Source: Streptococcus oralis (GTDB taxonomy: Bacteria; Bacillota; Bacilli; Lactobacillales; Streptococcaceae). Taken from it: DNA of 64,000 nucleotides. Shown here one piece after another: positions 1 through 10,757 of the stretch (position 1 is its first letter; each line of letters starts with the position of its first letter). The stretch is from positions 1 to 64,000 of the forward strand of contig NZ_KQ969038.1 of assembly GCF_001578705.1 (NCBI RefSeq), in the 5' to 3' direction. The translations under genes and the position numbers were made by a program. A model generated the notes under the pieces. It did no database searches. It saw nothing but the letters and a program-made list of their open reading frames with translations, and had not been told where the DNA came from.

Positions 1-81
1 TTAGTTATAGTGCCCTGCACATTGGTTCGTCTTGTTCAGTTTTCAAAGGTCTTTGTCACTCTTTCTCTCTCAAGCGACAAC
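1..81 (-). other. rRNA operon leader (5' end of pre-16S transcript)
   Basis: On the minus strand this is the transcribed leader between the rRNA promoter (88-116) and the 16S gene, which must begin just left of base 1. It carries the TTGAAAACTGAACAA-type stretch (about 31-46) that is typical of streptococcal and other Firmicute pre-16S leaders, followed by a conserved GCAGGGCAC segment. No part of mature 16S is visible. The assignment rests on motif recognition and on the strong promoter upstream. Confidence 0.75.
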
Positions 82-87
82 TATGTT

Positions 88-116
88 AGTATATCACAGC
101 TGTTGACCTATGTCAA
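88..116 (-). promoter_or_regulatory. rRNA operon promoter
   Basis: Read on the minus strand there is a perfect -35 TTGACA (116-111), a 17-base spacer and a -10 TATACT (93-88). The stretch just upstream (117-150) consists of T and A runs, as expected of an UP element. Start of transcription is predicted near base 81. It fires leftward toward the 16S gene outside the window. Confidence 0.85.
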
Positions 117-164
117 CACTTTTTTGAAACTTTTTTTACTTTTTTCGTCCCTGCGATACACTCA

Positions 165-236
165 TAGTCCGTACGGGATTCGAACCCGTGTTACCGCCGT
201 GAAAAGGCGGTGTCTTAACCCCTTGACCAACGGACC
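165..236 (-). tRNA. tRNA-Glu (anticodon TTC)
   Basis: A 72-nt cloverleaf on the minus strand. The acceptor stem GGTCCGT (236-230) pairs with ACGGACT (172-166). The anticodon arm CCGCC-TTTTCAC-GGCGG places TTC in the loop, giving glutamate. The T arm contains GGTTCGAATCC. CCA is not encoded. The gene lies 49 bases upstream of the rRNA promoter -35 box on the same strand, so its transcripts may run into the rRNA operon. Confidence 0.95.
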
Positions 237-257
237 TTGAGCTTGTCAACTCTTTCT

Positions 258-285
258 ATTATACCTACTTTTTCCTCTTTGTCAA
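258..285 (-). promoter_or_regulatory. tRNA-Glu promoter
   Basis: Minus-strand -35 TTGACA (285-280), a 16-base spacer and -10 TATAAT (263-258). Transcription would begin around 250, about 14 nt before the mature tRNA 5' end. Both boxes match the sigma-A consensus exactly. Confidence 0.85.
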
Positions 286-293
286 GGACTTTT

Positions 294-1664
294 TCAGTGA
301 ATTTGATTTTTTCTTTTCTTGATCAACTTCACAACTGCTTCTGTTCGTGCGGTGTGGGGAAACATATCGACTGACTGGATATACTGGAGATCATAGACTT
401 TCACTAGTTTAACTAAATCTCGCGCCAAGGTAGAAACATTGCAGGATACATAGACCATTTTTTCTGGAACATAAGTCAGAATGGTATCCAACAACTTATC
501 ATCTAAGCCCGTACGAGGAGGGTCTACTATCAGTGCATTCGCTCGGTAACCCTCTTGATACCAGCGTGGAATAATCTCTTCAGCTGTCCCCGCTTCGTAA
601 TGGGTATTGTCAAACCCCATTCTTTGAGCATTTTGCTTGGCATCTTCAATGGCTTCTGGAATAATATCCATCCCTCTGAGACTCTTGACCTTATTTGCGA
701 AGGCGAATCCAATCGTCCCGACACCGCAATAGGCATCAATCAGATGATCTTCTTTGCTAACATCTAAAGCTTTAACTGCTTCACTATAGAGAATCTCAGT
801 CTGCTCCGGATTGAGCTGATAGAAGGCACGGGGCGAGAGAGAAAACTCATAGTCGAGCACTCCTTCTTGAATACTCTCTTGGCCCCAGATAATTTCCGTC
901 TTTTCACCATAGATTTCACTTGTTTTTGCTGTATTTGTATTGACTGCAACTGTGACGACTTCTGGAAAATCTTTAACTAAGTCTTTTACTAGCTGGGTTA
1001 AATTAAGCTGACGATTTGTGACGATGATTATCTGGACTTGTCCCGTCTTCCTTGCTCGACGTACCATGATGGTGCGAACGCCTAGCGTTTTTCTCTCATC
1101 GGTGATGGGGATTTGATGGTAAGTAAGAAGTTCAGCTAGGCGATTCGCAATCACTTGGGTTTCCTTATCTTGTACCAAGCAGTCTTTTAACTCTACGAGA
1201 TAATGAGAGTTTTGTGCATACAAACCTGCCTTGACCTGATTGTTAAATTTCCGAGTTTGAAATTGCAACTTAGCACGGTAGTACTTCGGTTCCTGCATTC
1301 CGATAGTTGGACGGATTTCATAGCTTTCATATCCTGCAGGAGCAAATTTTTTCAGAGCTTGGTGGAGCAAGTTCGTTTTGAACTCTAACTGTTTATCATA
1401 GTGAAGGTGCATGATCTGGCATCCACCACATTCATTATAAATCGTACAAGCCGGTACGACTCGAAATTTCGACTTCTTATTAACCTTTAGTAATTTTGCT
1501 TCAACAAAGTTGCGTTTAATAGAAGTAATCTGACAATAGATATCTTCTCCTTTGAGGGCACCTGGCACAAAAACGAGGGTTTTCTGGTAGAAACCGATTC
1601 CCTCACCATTGATACCCATCCGCTTGATTTTTAAAGGTATTTTTTGTTTGACTTTCAGATTCAT
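294..1664 (-). CDS. rlmD: 23S rRNA (uracil-5-)-methyltransferase, RumA/RlmD family
   Basis: A 456-residue SAM-dependent RNA m5U methyltransferase. An N-terminal TRAM-like domain (about 5-60) binds RNA. Cysteines C73, C79, C82 and C162 are spaced as the [4Fe-4S] cluster ligands of RumA. The SAM motif [10 protein letters not shown] is at 310-319, DPPRTGLD at 381-388, and the catalytic cysteine is in VSCN (C408). The family makes m5U1939 and/or m5U747 in 23S rRNA. Streptococci usually carry two paralogs, and I cannot tell from sequence which uridine this one modifies. It is divergent from recX, and its start region overlaps the recX promoter region. A GGGG stretch before the ATG is the likely ribosome binding site. 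Confidence 0.9.
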   Translation of the reverse strand: MNLKVKQKIPLKIKRMGINGEGIGFYQKTLVFVPGALKGEDIYCQITSIKRNFVEAKLLKVNKKSKFRVVPACTIYNECGGCQIMHLHYDKQLEFKTNLLHQALKKFAPAGYESYEIRPTIGMQEPKYYRAKLQFQTRKFNNQVKAGLYAQNSHYLVELKDCLVQDKETQVIANRLAELLTYHQIPITDERKTLGVRTIMVRRARKTGQVQIIIVTNRQLNLTQLVKDLVKDFPEVVTVAVNTNTAKTSEIYGEKTEIIWGQESIQEGVLDYEFSLSPRAFYQLNPEQTEILYSEAVKALDVSKEDHLIDAYCGVGTIGFAFANKVKSLRGMDIIPEAIEDAKQNAQRMGFDNTHYEAGTAEEIIPRWYQEGYRANALIVDPPRTGLDDKLLDTILTYVPEKMVYVSCNVSTLARDLVKLVKVYDLQYIQSVDMFPHTARTEAVVKLIKKRKNQIH

Positions 1665-1701
1665 ACCCCTATCTTATCACATTTTACGGTATAATAGAAC
1701 T

Positions 1702-2478
1702 ATGAAAATCACAAAACTTGAAAAGAAAAAACGCCTCTACTTAATGGAGCTAGATAATCAACAAACCTCTTATATCACGGAAGATACCATTGTCCGTTTT
1801 ATGTTGTCTAAAGATAAGGTTGTTAGCAAAGAAGAATTAACCGAGATACAGGCCTTTGCCCAGTTTTCTTATGGTAAGAATCTCGCACTCTACCATCTAT
1901 CATTTAAAGCTCGAACCGAAAAGGAAGTTCGTGAGTATCTGAAAAAGTATGAACTTGATGAAAAAATCACTAGTCAAGTTATCGCTAACCTTAAAGAAGA
2001 TAACTGGATTAATGATCGTCAGTATGCCTACTCTGTCATCAATGCAAATCAACTTTCTGGAGATAAGGGACCTTATGTGCTAATTCAAAAACTGTCTCAA
2101 AAAGGGATTGCCAAATCAACTATTGAAGATGTTTTAATGGATTTTGATTTTTCAGAGGTTGCTCATCGTGTGGCGGAGAAACTACTTAAAAAACATACCG
2201 GAAAGCTTCCTGCTCGTGCCTTGCAGGATAAGATTATTCAAAGCTTGACGAACAAAGGCTTCTCCTATTCTGATGCTAAAAATGCCTTTGATGACTTGGA
2301 CAGTCAAGTCGACCAAGAAACGACTCAAGAACTCATTTTCAAAGAGTTAGACAAACAATATACTAAATACGCTCGCAAATATGAAGGTTACGAACTAAAG
2401 CAACGATTGACTCAAGTTTTAGCTAGAAAAGGCTATGATTTTTCGGATATAGCAAGCGCTCTCAGAGATTATCTTTAA
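1702..2478 (+). CDS. recX: Regulatory protein RecX
   Basis: A 258-residue RecX family protein, which binds RecA filaments and restrains recombination and SOS activity. It is mostly helical, with the repeated three-helix units typical of the long Firmicute Rec[16 protein letters not shown] near residue 70 is the first RecX motif. I chose the ATG at 1702 (MKITKL) over an upstream in-frame ATG at 1609, because the longer form would lie inside the divergent rlmD gene and the family starts here. A TATAAT at 1690-1695 ends only 6 bases before this ATG and there is no Shine-Dalgarno, suggesting a leaderless message. Confidence 0.9.
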   Translation: MKITKLEKKKRLYLMELDNQQTSYITEDTIVRFMLSKDKVVSKEELTEIQAFAQFSYGKNLALYHLSFKARTEKEVREYLKKYELDEKITSQVIANLKEDNWINDRQYAYSVINANQLSGDKGPYVLIQKLSQKGIAKSTIEDVLMDFDFSEVAHRVAEKLLKKHTGKLPARALQDKIIQSLTNKGFSYSDAKNAFDDLDSQVDQETTQELIFKELDKQYTKYARKYEGYELKQRLTQVLARKGYDFSDIASALRDYL

Positions 2479-2516
2479 CATTTTCATGTAAAATTCAAAA
2501 AAATTAGATCAATTTA

Positions 2517-2525
2517 TGATATAAT
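2517..2525 (+). promoter_or_regulatory. Extended -10 promoter for the DUF402 gene
   Basis: TGATATAAT at 2517-2525 is an extended -10 box about 42 bases before the DUF402 start codon. The -35 region is A-rich with no good match, which is usual for extended -10 promoters. Confidence 0.6.
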
Positions 2526-2566
2526 AGTAGACGATAAACTTATAAATTGTAGAAAGTTGGTTAGTT

Positions 2567-3100
2567 ATGAAACTTCCAAAAGAAGGCGACTTTATTACAA
2601 TTCAAAGTTATAAGCATGATGGGAGTCTTCACCGTACTTGGCGGGACACCATGGTACTAAAAACAACAGAGAACGCTATTATCGGCGTCAACGACCACAC
2701 ACTTGTTACCGAAAGTGACGGTCGTCGTTGGGTAACTCGAGAACCGGCTATTGTTTACTTTCACAAAAAATATTGGTTTAATATCATTGCTATGATTCGT
2801 GATAATGGGATTTCCTACTATTGCAATATGGCCAGCCCTTACTATCTAGATGAGGAAGCCCTGAAATACATTGATTATGATTTGGATGTCAAGGTTTTCA
2901 CTGATGGTGAAAAGCGTCTCTTGGACGTTGAAGAGTATGAGCGCCATAAACGCAAAATGAAGTATTCTGATGATTTAGACTATATTTTGAAAGAGCATGT
3001 TAAAATCCTTGTTGATTGGATCAACAATGGACGCGGTCCTTTCTCAGAGGCCTATGTCAACATTTGGTACAAACGCTACATAGAACTAAAGAATCGGTAA
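2567..3100 (+). CDS. DUF402 / UPF0374 nucleoside di/triphosphatase family protein
   Basis: A 177-residue cytoplasmic protein of the DUF402 (UPF0374, YgaC) family. The S. aureus member has been described as a nucleoside tri- and diphosphatase (Ntdp). The typical order is visible: [19 protein letters not shown] at the start, the family motif [14 protein letters not shown] near 45-58, and an acidic [21 protein letters not shown] segment near 90-115 that would bind metal and substrate. The start is supported by AGAAAG upstream. It is followed by its own terminator. The enzymatic role here is by family inference only. Confidence 0.85.
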   Translation: MKLPKEGDFITIQSYKHDGSLHRTWRDTMVLKTTENAIIGVNDHTLVTESDGRRWVTREPAIVYFHKKYWFNIIAMIRDNGISYYCNMASPYYLDEEALKYIDYDLDVKVFTDGEKRLLDVEEYERHKRKMKYSDDLDYILKEHVKILVDWINNGRGPFSEAYVNIWYKRYIELKNR

Positions 3101-3110
3101 AGTTGTCAAA

Positions 3111-3134
3111 CTGGGGTGAGAGCCCTGGTTTTTT
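3111..3134 (+). terminator. Terminator of the DUF402 gene
   Basis: CTGGGG (3111-3116) pairs with CCCTGG (3123-3128), with two G-T wobbles, and is followed directly by six T residues (3129-3134) on the plus strand. It stands between convergent genes. Confidence 0.6.
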
Positions 3135-3139
3135 ATTTG

Positions 3140-3164
3140 AAAAACCCAGCCTGGAAGCTGGGTT
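3140..3164 (-). terminator. Terminator of queH
   Basis: The perfect 8-bp stem AACCCAGC (3143-3150) / GCTGGGTT (3157-3164) is followed on the minus strand by a short T run (3144-3140). It lies 5 bases past the queH stop codon. Confidence 0.75.
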
Positions 3165-3169
3165 AATTG

Positions 3170-3937
3170 CTATATATCTAATTTAGTGACAGTAAACTTG
3201 ATATGAGAATAGTCTTTTTCAACATCCTTATCCAACAAGAAAGCCGTGGCATCCTTCTTAATCTGAACAAGATCAATATTCTGGGCTTGAGCTGCATAGA
3301 CGCATCCACAATAACATTGACGATAGATATCATACTCCTCGCACATCTCCACTGAACGTTTATAGCCTTGATTTTTCTTGAAATCACTTGGAAGATAGTG
3401 GGTTGTGTAAATCTTTTGCACATCGATTCCGATGCTGTTGATGGTTTGAGAATTCTTATGGGGACTGATGGTCAAAGCTGAACCAAAGTAGTCAAAGCCC
3501 AAGTCCATAGCTACCTGTGCTGTTTTGTCCAAACGGTAGTCAAAACAAACCTTGCAACGGTCACCACCTTCTGGTTCTTCTTCCAGTCCTCTGACTAACT
3601 TCCGGTATTCATTTGGTTCATAAGGTGCTTCTAAATACTGAACCGTATTTCCTGTCCTCTCATTGAAATCACTGACAAATTTCTTGGTGACGTAAGCCCG
3701 CTTGTGGTATTCTGCCTTGGGATGGATATTGGAATTGGCAAAATAGATAGTCACATCAGCGTGCTTGGTCAGATACTCTAGGGTGTAGGTACTACAAGGA
3801 GCACAGCAAACATGCATGAGAATAGTGGGACGTTGCTCATTTTTCTCCCAAACCTGAACCATTTTTTGCATAACACGGTCATAATTAATCTTCTGATTGG
3901 GATTCATCTTGCTCAGAATTTCTTCTACATCGATCAT
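3170..3937 (-). CDS. queH: Epoxyqueuosine reductase QueH
   Basis: A 255-residue DUF208 family protein, the non-cobalamin enzyme that reduces epoxyqueuosine to queuosine in tRNA (the alternative to QueG). The diagnostic cysteines are all present: the paired C44-C45 and C48 in HVCCAPC, C128/C131 in RCKVC, and C208/C210/C212 in QCYCGC. These serve the Fe-S and metal centres. Start at 3937 has a strong AAAGGAGAAG. It is a single-gene unit with its own promoter and terminator, sitting downstream of groESL. Confidence 0.9.
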   Translation of the reverse strand: MIDVEEILSKMNPNQKINYDRVMQKMVQVWEKNEQRPTILMHVCCAPCSTYTLEYLTKHADVTIYFANSNIHPKAEYHKRAYVTKKFVSDFNERTGNTVQYLEAPYEPNEYRKLVRGLEEEPEGGDRCKVCFDYRLDKTAQVAMDLGFDYFGSALTISPHKNSQTINSIGIDVQKIYTTHYLPSDFKKNQGYKRSVEMCEEYDIYRQCYCGCVYAAQAQNIDLVQIKKDATAFLLDKDVEKDYSHIKFTVTKLDI

Positions 3938-3960
3938 GTTCTTCTCCTTTTTCTAGTCTT

Positions 3961-3989
3961 ATTTTATCATATAAGTTAGGAGAGCTCAA
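3961..3989 (-). promoter_or_regulatory. queH promoter
   Basis: Minus-strand -35 TTGAGC (3989-3984), 17-base spacer, extended -10 TGATAAAAT (-10 hexamer 3966-3961), about 24 bases before the start codon. Confidence 0.75.
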
Positions 3990-4013
3990 ATCAATTTTAG
4001 AAGAGAGAACCAT

Positions 4014-4041
4014 AAAAGGAGGGATGCATTCCCCTCCTTTT
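4014..4041 (-). terminator. groESL terminator
   Basis: A perfect 10-bp stem, AAAAGGAGGG (4014-4023) with CCCTCCTTTT (4032-4041), just downstream of groEL. The minus-strand T content after the stem is modest; the plus-strand side is more T-rich, so it may work in both directions. Confidence 0.7.
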
Positions 4042-4062
4042 GTGTTTTTTAGTAAGTTACTT

Positions 4063-5700
<1,638 letters not shown>

Positions 5701-5985
5701 CTATTCTTCAATGATTGCCAAGATATTGGCTTCTCCAACGATGATGTACTTTTCATCGCCATCTTTGACATCAATACCTGCATTAGCTTCAACTAAGACA
5801 CGGTCTCCAGGCTTAACGCTTGGGGTCACCAAGTCACCATTCAAGGTACGAACACCTTGTCCAGTAGCTACAACTTGAGCTGTTTTTGTTTTTTCTTGGG
5901 CTGATCCTGCAAGGACAAAGCCTCCAACAGTTTGTTCTTTTTCTTCGATTTTCAAGACCACACGGTCTCCTAATGGTTTCAACAT
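5701..5985 (-). CDS. groES: Co-chaperonin GroES (10 kDa)
   Basis: A 94-residue lid of the GroEL chamber. The start [13 protein letters not shown] and the mobile-loop region [13 protein letters not shown]-like segment after [11 protein letters not shown] are typical. It is the first gene of the groES-groEL operon. A GGAGG-type site precedes the ATG. The CIRCE operator and a sigma-A promoter lie 30-100 bases upstream. Confidence 0.97.
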   Translation of the reverse strand: MLKPLGDRVVLKIEEKEQTVGGFVLAGSAQEKTKTAQVVATGQGVRTLNGDLVTPSVKPGDRVLVEANAGIDVKDGDEKYIIVGEANILAIIEE

Positions 5986-6015
5986 CTGTTTTCCTCCATG
6001 ATGAACTACATATTA

Positions 6016-6042
6016 TTAGCACTCTTTGTAACCGAGTGCTAA
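6016..6042 (-). promoter_or_regulatory. CIRCE operator of groESL (HrcA site)
   Basis: TTAGCACTC (6016-6024), nine bases, GAGTGCTAA (6034-6042): a perfect match to the CIRCE consensus. HrcA, encoded at 36736-37770, would bind here. It lies immediately downstream of the predicted transcription start, so it would also be in the mRNA leader. Confidence 0.97.
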
Positions 6043-6053
6043 TTCATAGTTCT

Positions 6054-6081
6054 ATTGTATCACTTGGTCAGAAATAGTCAA
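6054..6081 (-). promoter_or_regulatory. groESL promoter
   Basis: Minus-strand -35 TTGACT (6081-6076), 16-base spacer, extended -10 TGATACAAT (hexamer 6059-6054). The CIRCE site begins 12 bases downstream of the -10. Confidence 0.85.
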
Positions 6082-6104
6082 GAAAAAAGTCTGACTTTCT
6101 CAAG

Positions 6105-6134
6105 ATAAAAAGCCTGAGACCAACTCAGACTTTT
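6105..6134 (-). terminator. Terminator of ssbB
   Basis: An 11-bp stem with one mismatch, 6108-6118 with 6124-6134, followed on the minus strand by a T run (GCTTTTTAT). It lies beyond the BOX repeat, between ssbB and the groESL promoter. Confidence 0.7.
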
Positions 6135-6143
6135 CAATGTTTC

Positions 6144-6281
6144 TACTCAATGAAAATCAAAGAGCAAACTAGGAAGCTAGCCGCAGGTTGCTCAAAACAG
6201 TGTTTTGAGGTTGTAGATAAGACTGACGAAGTCAGTTACCTATACCAGCTGACGTGGTTTGAAGAGATTTTCGAAGAGTAT
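6144..6281 (-). repeat. BOX-type intergenic repeat element
   Basis: On the minus strand the element starts ATACTCTTCGAAAATC (boxA-like) and contains two inverted repeats, ACTGACTTCGTCAGT and CTCAAAACACTGTTTTGAG. It ends in the boxC-like GATTTTCATTGAGTA. The order and end sequences match the pneumococcal BOX family as I remember it. The family is short, non-coding, multi-copy and can fold. Its left end overlaps the last base of the ssbB stop codon. Assignment is from memory of the family; I could not count copies elsewhere. Confidence 0.75.
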
Positions 6282-6676
6282 TAAAATGGCAATTCTTCCT
6301 CTTCCAAAACCAAGTCTGCCAAATCCTGTCCTGCATTATTTTCACGCATAGCACGTTGGGCGCGGCTTTCTAAAAGTTGGAATCCTGTGGCAAGAACTTC
6401 AGTCACATAGTTCATCTGACCATTTTTCTCAAAGCGACGGGTACGAAGTTCCCCATCTACTGAAATGAGGCTTCCTTTGGTCGCGTAACTTGCCAAGGTT
6501 TCAGCCAATTTCCCCCAAAAAACAAGATTGACAAAATCAGCTTCACGTTCCCCGTTTTGGTCTTTGTAACGACGGTTCACAGCGATAGTTGCTCGCGCTA
6601 CTGACTTGTCGTTGTTGGTTTTGTGCAATTCTGGTGTAGACGTCAAGCGCCCAATAAGAATAACTTTATTATACAT
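6281..6676 (-). CDS. ssbB: Competence-induced single-stranded DNA-binding protein SsbB
   Basis: A 131-residue SSB with one OB fold (about 1-105) and the short acidic tail EEEELPF used to recruit partners. The short length and the SigX box upstream (6697-6704) identify the competence paralog SsbB, which protects incoming DNA during transformation, rather than the essential SSB of the rpsF-ssb-rpsR operon. It appears to be a one-gene unit. A GGAGGAAG site precedes the ATG. The stop codon abuts a BOX repeat. Confidence 0.93.
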   Translation of the reverse strand: MYNKVILIGRLTSTPELHKTNNDKSVARATIAVNRRYKDQNGEREADFVNLVFWGKLAETLASYATKGSLISVDGELRTRRFEKNGQMNYVTEVLATGFQLLESRAQRAMRENNAGQDLADLVLEEEELPF

Positions 6677-6696
6677 ATTTTCTTCCTCCTACTTAT

Positions 6697-6704
6697 CTAT
6701 TCGT
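6697..6704 (-). promoter_or_regulatory. SigX (ComX) cin/com box of ssbB
   Basis: Minus-strand TACGAATA (6704-6697), the exact core of the streptococcal late-competence promoter recognised by the alternative sigma factor SigX, 20 bases upstream of the ssbB start codon. Confidence 0.93.
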
Positions 6705-6711
6705 AGGGAAT

Positions 6712-6740
6712 CAAAAAAAGTTACAGAAATTTGTAACTTT
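6712..6740 (-). terminator. Terminator of the SDR operon
   Basis: A perfect 10-bp stem, AAAAGTTACA (6715-6724) / TGTAACTTTT (6731-6740), followed by seven T residues on the minus strand. It ends the transcript from the genes at 6754-8802 and insulates the ssbB promoter. Confidence 0.85.
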
Positions 6741-6753
6741 TCGAAGAAATTTT

Positions 6754-7515
6754 TTATTTTTTATGCACCATGAAACCTGTCGCCTGTTGATTGGCCATAA
6801 TAGTCATATCTGTAATCTGCACACGACGAAGCTGACTGGTCACATAGACCACTGTATCTGCAATATCCTGAGCTTGCAGGGCTTCGATTCCCTGATAGAC
6901 CGTCGCAGCACGCTCTTTGTCACCATGAAAACGAACCGTAGAGAAGTCTGTTTCGACAATCCCTGGCTGAATGGTGGTCACCTTAATATCCGTTGCGATG
7001 GTATCAATTCGCAGTCCATCTGAAAAGGTTTTAACTGCTGCCTTGGTGGCTGAATAAACTGCTGCACCCGCATAGGCATAAATTCCTGCGGTCGATCCCA
7101 TGTTGATAATATGACCCTGATTGGCTTTTACCATTGCTGGCAAGAAACAGCGAGTAACTGCCATCAAACCCTTGACATTGGTATCCAACATGGTCAGCAT
7201 ATCCAATTCTTCATAGTCTTGATAGGGAGCTAAACCAAGAGCTAGTCCAGCGTTATTGACCAAGATATCAATCTGCCCTATCGTTTCCAAAATATCGGAG
7301 CAGACAGTCTTTACCATAGCCATATCCGTCACATCCAGTGGAAAGGTCCAAACGGTTTGATTTGGAAAAGTTTCTGCAAACTCTGACTTGAAGGCCTCTA
7401 GTCTGTCTGTCCGTCGCCCTGTTAGAACGACATTCTCTCCCTGCTCCAGATAAGCACGCGCAATCGCTTCACCAATTCCAGAGGTCGCTCCTGTAATCAC
7501 TACATTTTTTGCCAT
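6754..7515 (-). CDS. SDR family NAD(P)-dependent oxidoreductase
   Basis: A 253-residue classical short-chain dehydrogenase. The cofactor motif TGATSGIG is at 8-15, NNAG at 87-90, and the catalytic residues are S141 and Y154-x3-K158. GRRTDRL after beta-2 suggests NADP(H). It most resembles the YdfG-like 3-hydroxy acid dehydrogenases; the substrate is unknown. I chose the ATG at 7515 (MAKNVV) because GAGGGGG lies just upstream; a longer in-frame start at 7542 has no such site. It is the last gene of a four-gene unit (DUF4651, thioredoxin, ytpR, SDR). Confidence 0.88.
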   Translation of the reverse strand: MAKNVVITGATSGIGEAIARAYLEQGENVVLTGRRTDRLEAFKSEFAETFPNQTVWTFPLDVTDMAMVKTVCSDILETIGQIDILVNNAGLALGLAPYQDYEELDMLTMLDTNVKGLMAVTRCFLPAMVKANQGHIINMGSTAGIYAYAGAAVYSATKAAVKTFSDGLRIDTIATDIKVTTIQPGIVETDFSTVRFHGDKERAATVYQGIEALQAQDIADTVVYVTSQLRRVQITDMTIMANQQATGFMVHKK

Positions 7516-7556
7516 CTTATCCCCCTCTATCTGGTCTATCAAGCACTGACAATTTC

Positions 7557-8183
7557 CTAGGCAGTCCAGTGTTTAGCTGGGTCAAATGGAGTTCCAACAA
7601 CTTGGTCTTCTGATAGTTCAATAACCCCACGTTTTTGCGGAGCATTTGGCAAATGCAACTCACGAGGGCTACACATCATGCCAAAACTCTTTTCGCCACG
7701 AAGTTCGCCTGGGAAAATGAGATTGCCTTTGGGCATCATCGCTCCAGGAAGAGCCACAATGGTTTTCAACCCAACACGTGCATTAGGTGCCCCTGCAACG
7801 ATTTGCACTGTCTTGTCACTTGCAACGGCCACTCGACAGATGTTGAGGTGGTCACTATCAGGATGAGCTACCATCTCGACAATTTCACCAACGACAAACT
7901 TAGGTTCTTTGTCATTGACAATCTCTTCTGCAAAGCCTTCCGCCCGCAATTCTTGGTTCAAACGTTCTACTTGTTCATCTGTCAAAAAGACTTGACCACG
8001 CTCTGCAATTTCAAATAAACTTGAAACTTCGAAAATATTCCAAGCTACTGTTTCTCCATTTTCTTTGATGAAAACACGGGCTACCTTGCCTGTGCGCTCC
8101 ACGTCCAACTTGGCATCTCCGCTGTTTTTCACGATGATCATAAGGACATCGCCGACATGCTCTTTGTTATATGTAAAAATCAT
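7557..8183 (-). CDS. ytpR: YtpR family tRNA-binding domain protein
   Basis: A 208-residue protein with an N-terminal DUF4479 region (about 1-90) and a C-terminal EMAP/TyrRS-C-like tRNA-binding OB domain (about 95-200). The motifs VGEIVEMVAHPDSDHLNICRV, VAGAPNARVG and SFGMMCSPREL are also found in the N-terminus of bacterial PheT. Free-standing YtpR is thought to bind tRNA or a tRNA partner, but its function is not settled. AGGAAAGA precedes the ATG, and the gene starts 15 bases after the thioredoxin stop. Confidence 0.88.
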   Translation of the reverse strand: MIFTYNKEHVGDVLMIIVKNSGDAKLDVERTGKVARVFIKENGETVAWNIFEVSSLFEIAERGQVFLTDEQVERLNQELRAEGFAEEIVNDKEPKFVVGEIVEMVAHPDSDHLNICRVAVASDKTVQIVAGAPNARVGLKTIVALPGAMMPKGNLIFPGELRGEKSFGMMCSPRELHLPNAPQKRGVIELSEDQVVGTPFDPAKHWTA

Positions 8184-8197
8184 TCTTTCCTTTTCTC

Positions 8198-8515
8198 CTA
8201 TTTCAGTCCTGCTAAAAAGTCGTTAATTTGTTCCTTGCTTTTACGGTCGCGATTGACAAAACGGCCGATTTCCTTGTCCTTTTCTAGAACAACAAGACTA
8301 GGAATCCCGTACACATCCCAGAGTTTGGATAGATCCAGATACTGGTCTCGGTCCACTCGAATAAAGGTGAACTCTGGATTGGTCTCCTCAATCTCTGGCA
8401 AGGATGGATAGATATAACGACAATCTCCACACCAGTCTGCCACAAAAAGAAAGACCTTCTTGCCATCCTGCTCGACAAAACCTGCGAGTTCTTCTATACT
8501 ACCGGGAGTAATCAT
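8198..8515 (-). CDS. Thioredoxin-like protein with a CGDC active site
   Basis: A 105-residue single-domain thioredoxin fold with WCGDC at 28-32 in place of the usual WCGPC; the reactive cysteines are C29 and C32. There is no signal peptide, so it acts in the cytosol. The cis-proline loop is in YGIPSLVV. It overlaps the upstream DUF4651 gene by 4 bases, implying translational coupling. The substrate is unknown. CGDC thioredoxins are common beside ytpR in streptococci. Confidence 0.88.
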   Translation of the reverse strand: MITPGSIEELAGFVEQDGKKVFLFVADWCGDCRYIYPSLPEIEETNPEFTFIRVDRDQYLDLSKLWDVYGIPSLVVLEKDKEIGRFVNRDRKSKEQINDFLAGLK

Positions 8516-8802
8516 AAGACTTCCTCCTCATAGACCAGATCTTCATTTTCATAGACAAAGGTATAGTGACGGCCATCCTCGAAAATGACTCCTCCGACGA
8601 GGCGCTCTAGACTACTTTCGTAGACTTGAACATAGAGAGTCGCAATCTCACCCATATCTGAGAAAAGTTCGCGCACGATAGTGGTTAACTCTTCTTGCGT
8701 CTTCATGAGTTTGTGGTTATCTGCTGCTTTTTTGGCACCCAAAGCGAGGACACTTAGACCAGCCACAGTCAAGCCAGTCATCCATAATTTCTTAGCTTTC
8801 AT
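8512..8802 (-). CDS. DUF4651 family small membrane-anchored protein
   Basis: A 96-residue protein with an N-terminal hydrophobic segment (about 5-25) and a soluble acidic remainder; it resembles the streptococcal DUF4651 family of unknown function. Start: an ATG at 8811 overlaps the -10 box of the promoter and cannot be in the message, so I take the ATG at 8802 (MKAKKLW), which coincides with the predicted transcription start. It is the first gene of the unit that continues with thioredoxin, ytpR and the SDR. Confidence 0.72.
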   Translation of the reverse strand: MKAKKLWMTGLTVAGLSVLALGAKKAADNHKLMKTQEELTTIVRELFSDMGEIATLYVQVYESSLERLVGGVIFEDGRHYTFVYENEDLVYEEEVL

Positions 8803-8809
8803 ACCTTTC

Positions 8810-8838
8810 ATTGTAACACAAAAAGGCCTCTAGGACAA
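8810..8838 (-). promoter_or_regulatory. Promoter of the DUF4651-trx-ytpR-SDR unit
   Basis: Minus-strand -35 TTGTCC (8838-8833), 17-base spacer, -10 TACAAT (8815-8810). The first base of transcript is predicted at about 8802-8803, right at the DUF4651 start codon. Confidence 0.7.
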
Positions 8839-8947
8839 ATAGGGAAGCCGTATACGAGCAAGGAAAATCACTTCCCTCAGTGAGAAAAGTGAAGTTCTGA
8901 TTCTTATTGCCAAGCGCCTGAGTTAACAAGAATTTCCTGAATGGATT

Positions 8948-8978
8948 AAAAAAATCTCTGAGATTGCTCTCAGAGATT
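8948..8978 (-). terminator. pyrG terminator
   Basis: A perfect 10-bp stem, AATCTCTGAG (8953-8962) / CTCAGAGATT (8969-8978), followed by a run of T on the minus strand, 10 bases after the pyrG stop codon. Confidence 0.88.
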
Positions 8979-8987
8979 GGAAGATAA

Positions 8988-10607
<1,620 letters not shown>

Positions 10608-10689
10608 CTAAAATGCTCAAGGCCTTGTTAACTACAAGGGGACATCGAAAACAAGACCCTTATGAATAACAACTCTTCAAGAAAACTTC

Positions 10690-10750
10690 CTGAAAAAACA
10701 AAAATAGCTCCCTAGTAACTAGGGAGCCCCGACCTCTAAAAGAGGTGCCC
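10690..10750 (-). promoter_or_regulatory. pyrG leader attenuator (reiterative-G type)
   Basis: The predicted transcript starts with GGGC (10750-10747). In B. subtilis and L. lactis pyrG, that start lets RNA polymerase add extra G residues when CTP is low. An intrinsic terminator follows: GCTCCCTA/TAGGGAGC within 10707-10727, then a T-rich run to 10690. Its 5' strand is C/U rich and could pair with the added G tract, preventing termination. A small hairpin, ACCTC/GAGGT, lies between the two. The mechanism is known for the family; here it is inferred from the matching layout. Confidence 0.8.
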
Positions 10751-10757
10751 GAACAAT

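Noticed and set aside
10-240. 76-codon plus-strand frame at the window start
   Set aside because: It runs antisense through the rRNA leader, the rRNA promoter and the tRNA-Glu gene.
1609-1701. Longer recX start at 1609
   Set aside because: It would begin inside rlmD and upstream of the TATAAT box; the family N-terminus begins at 1702.
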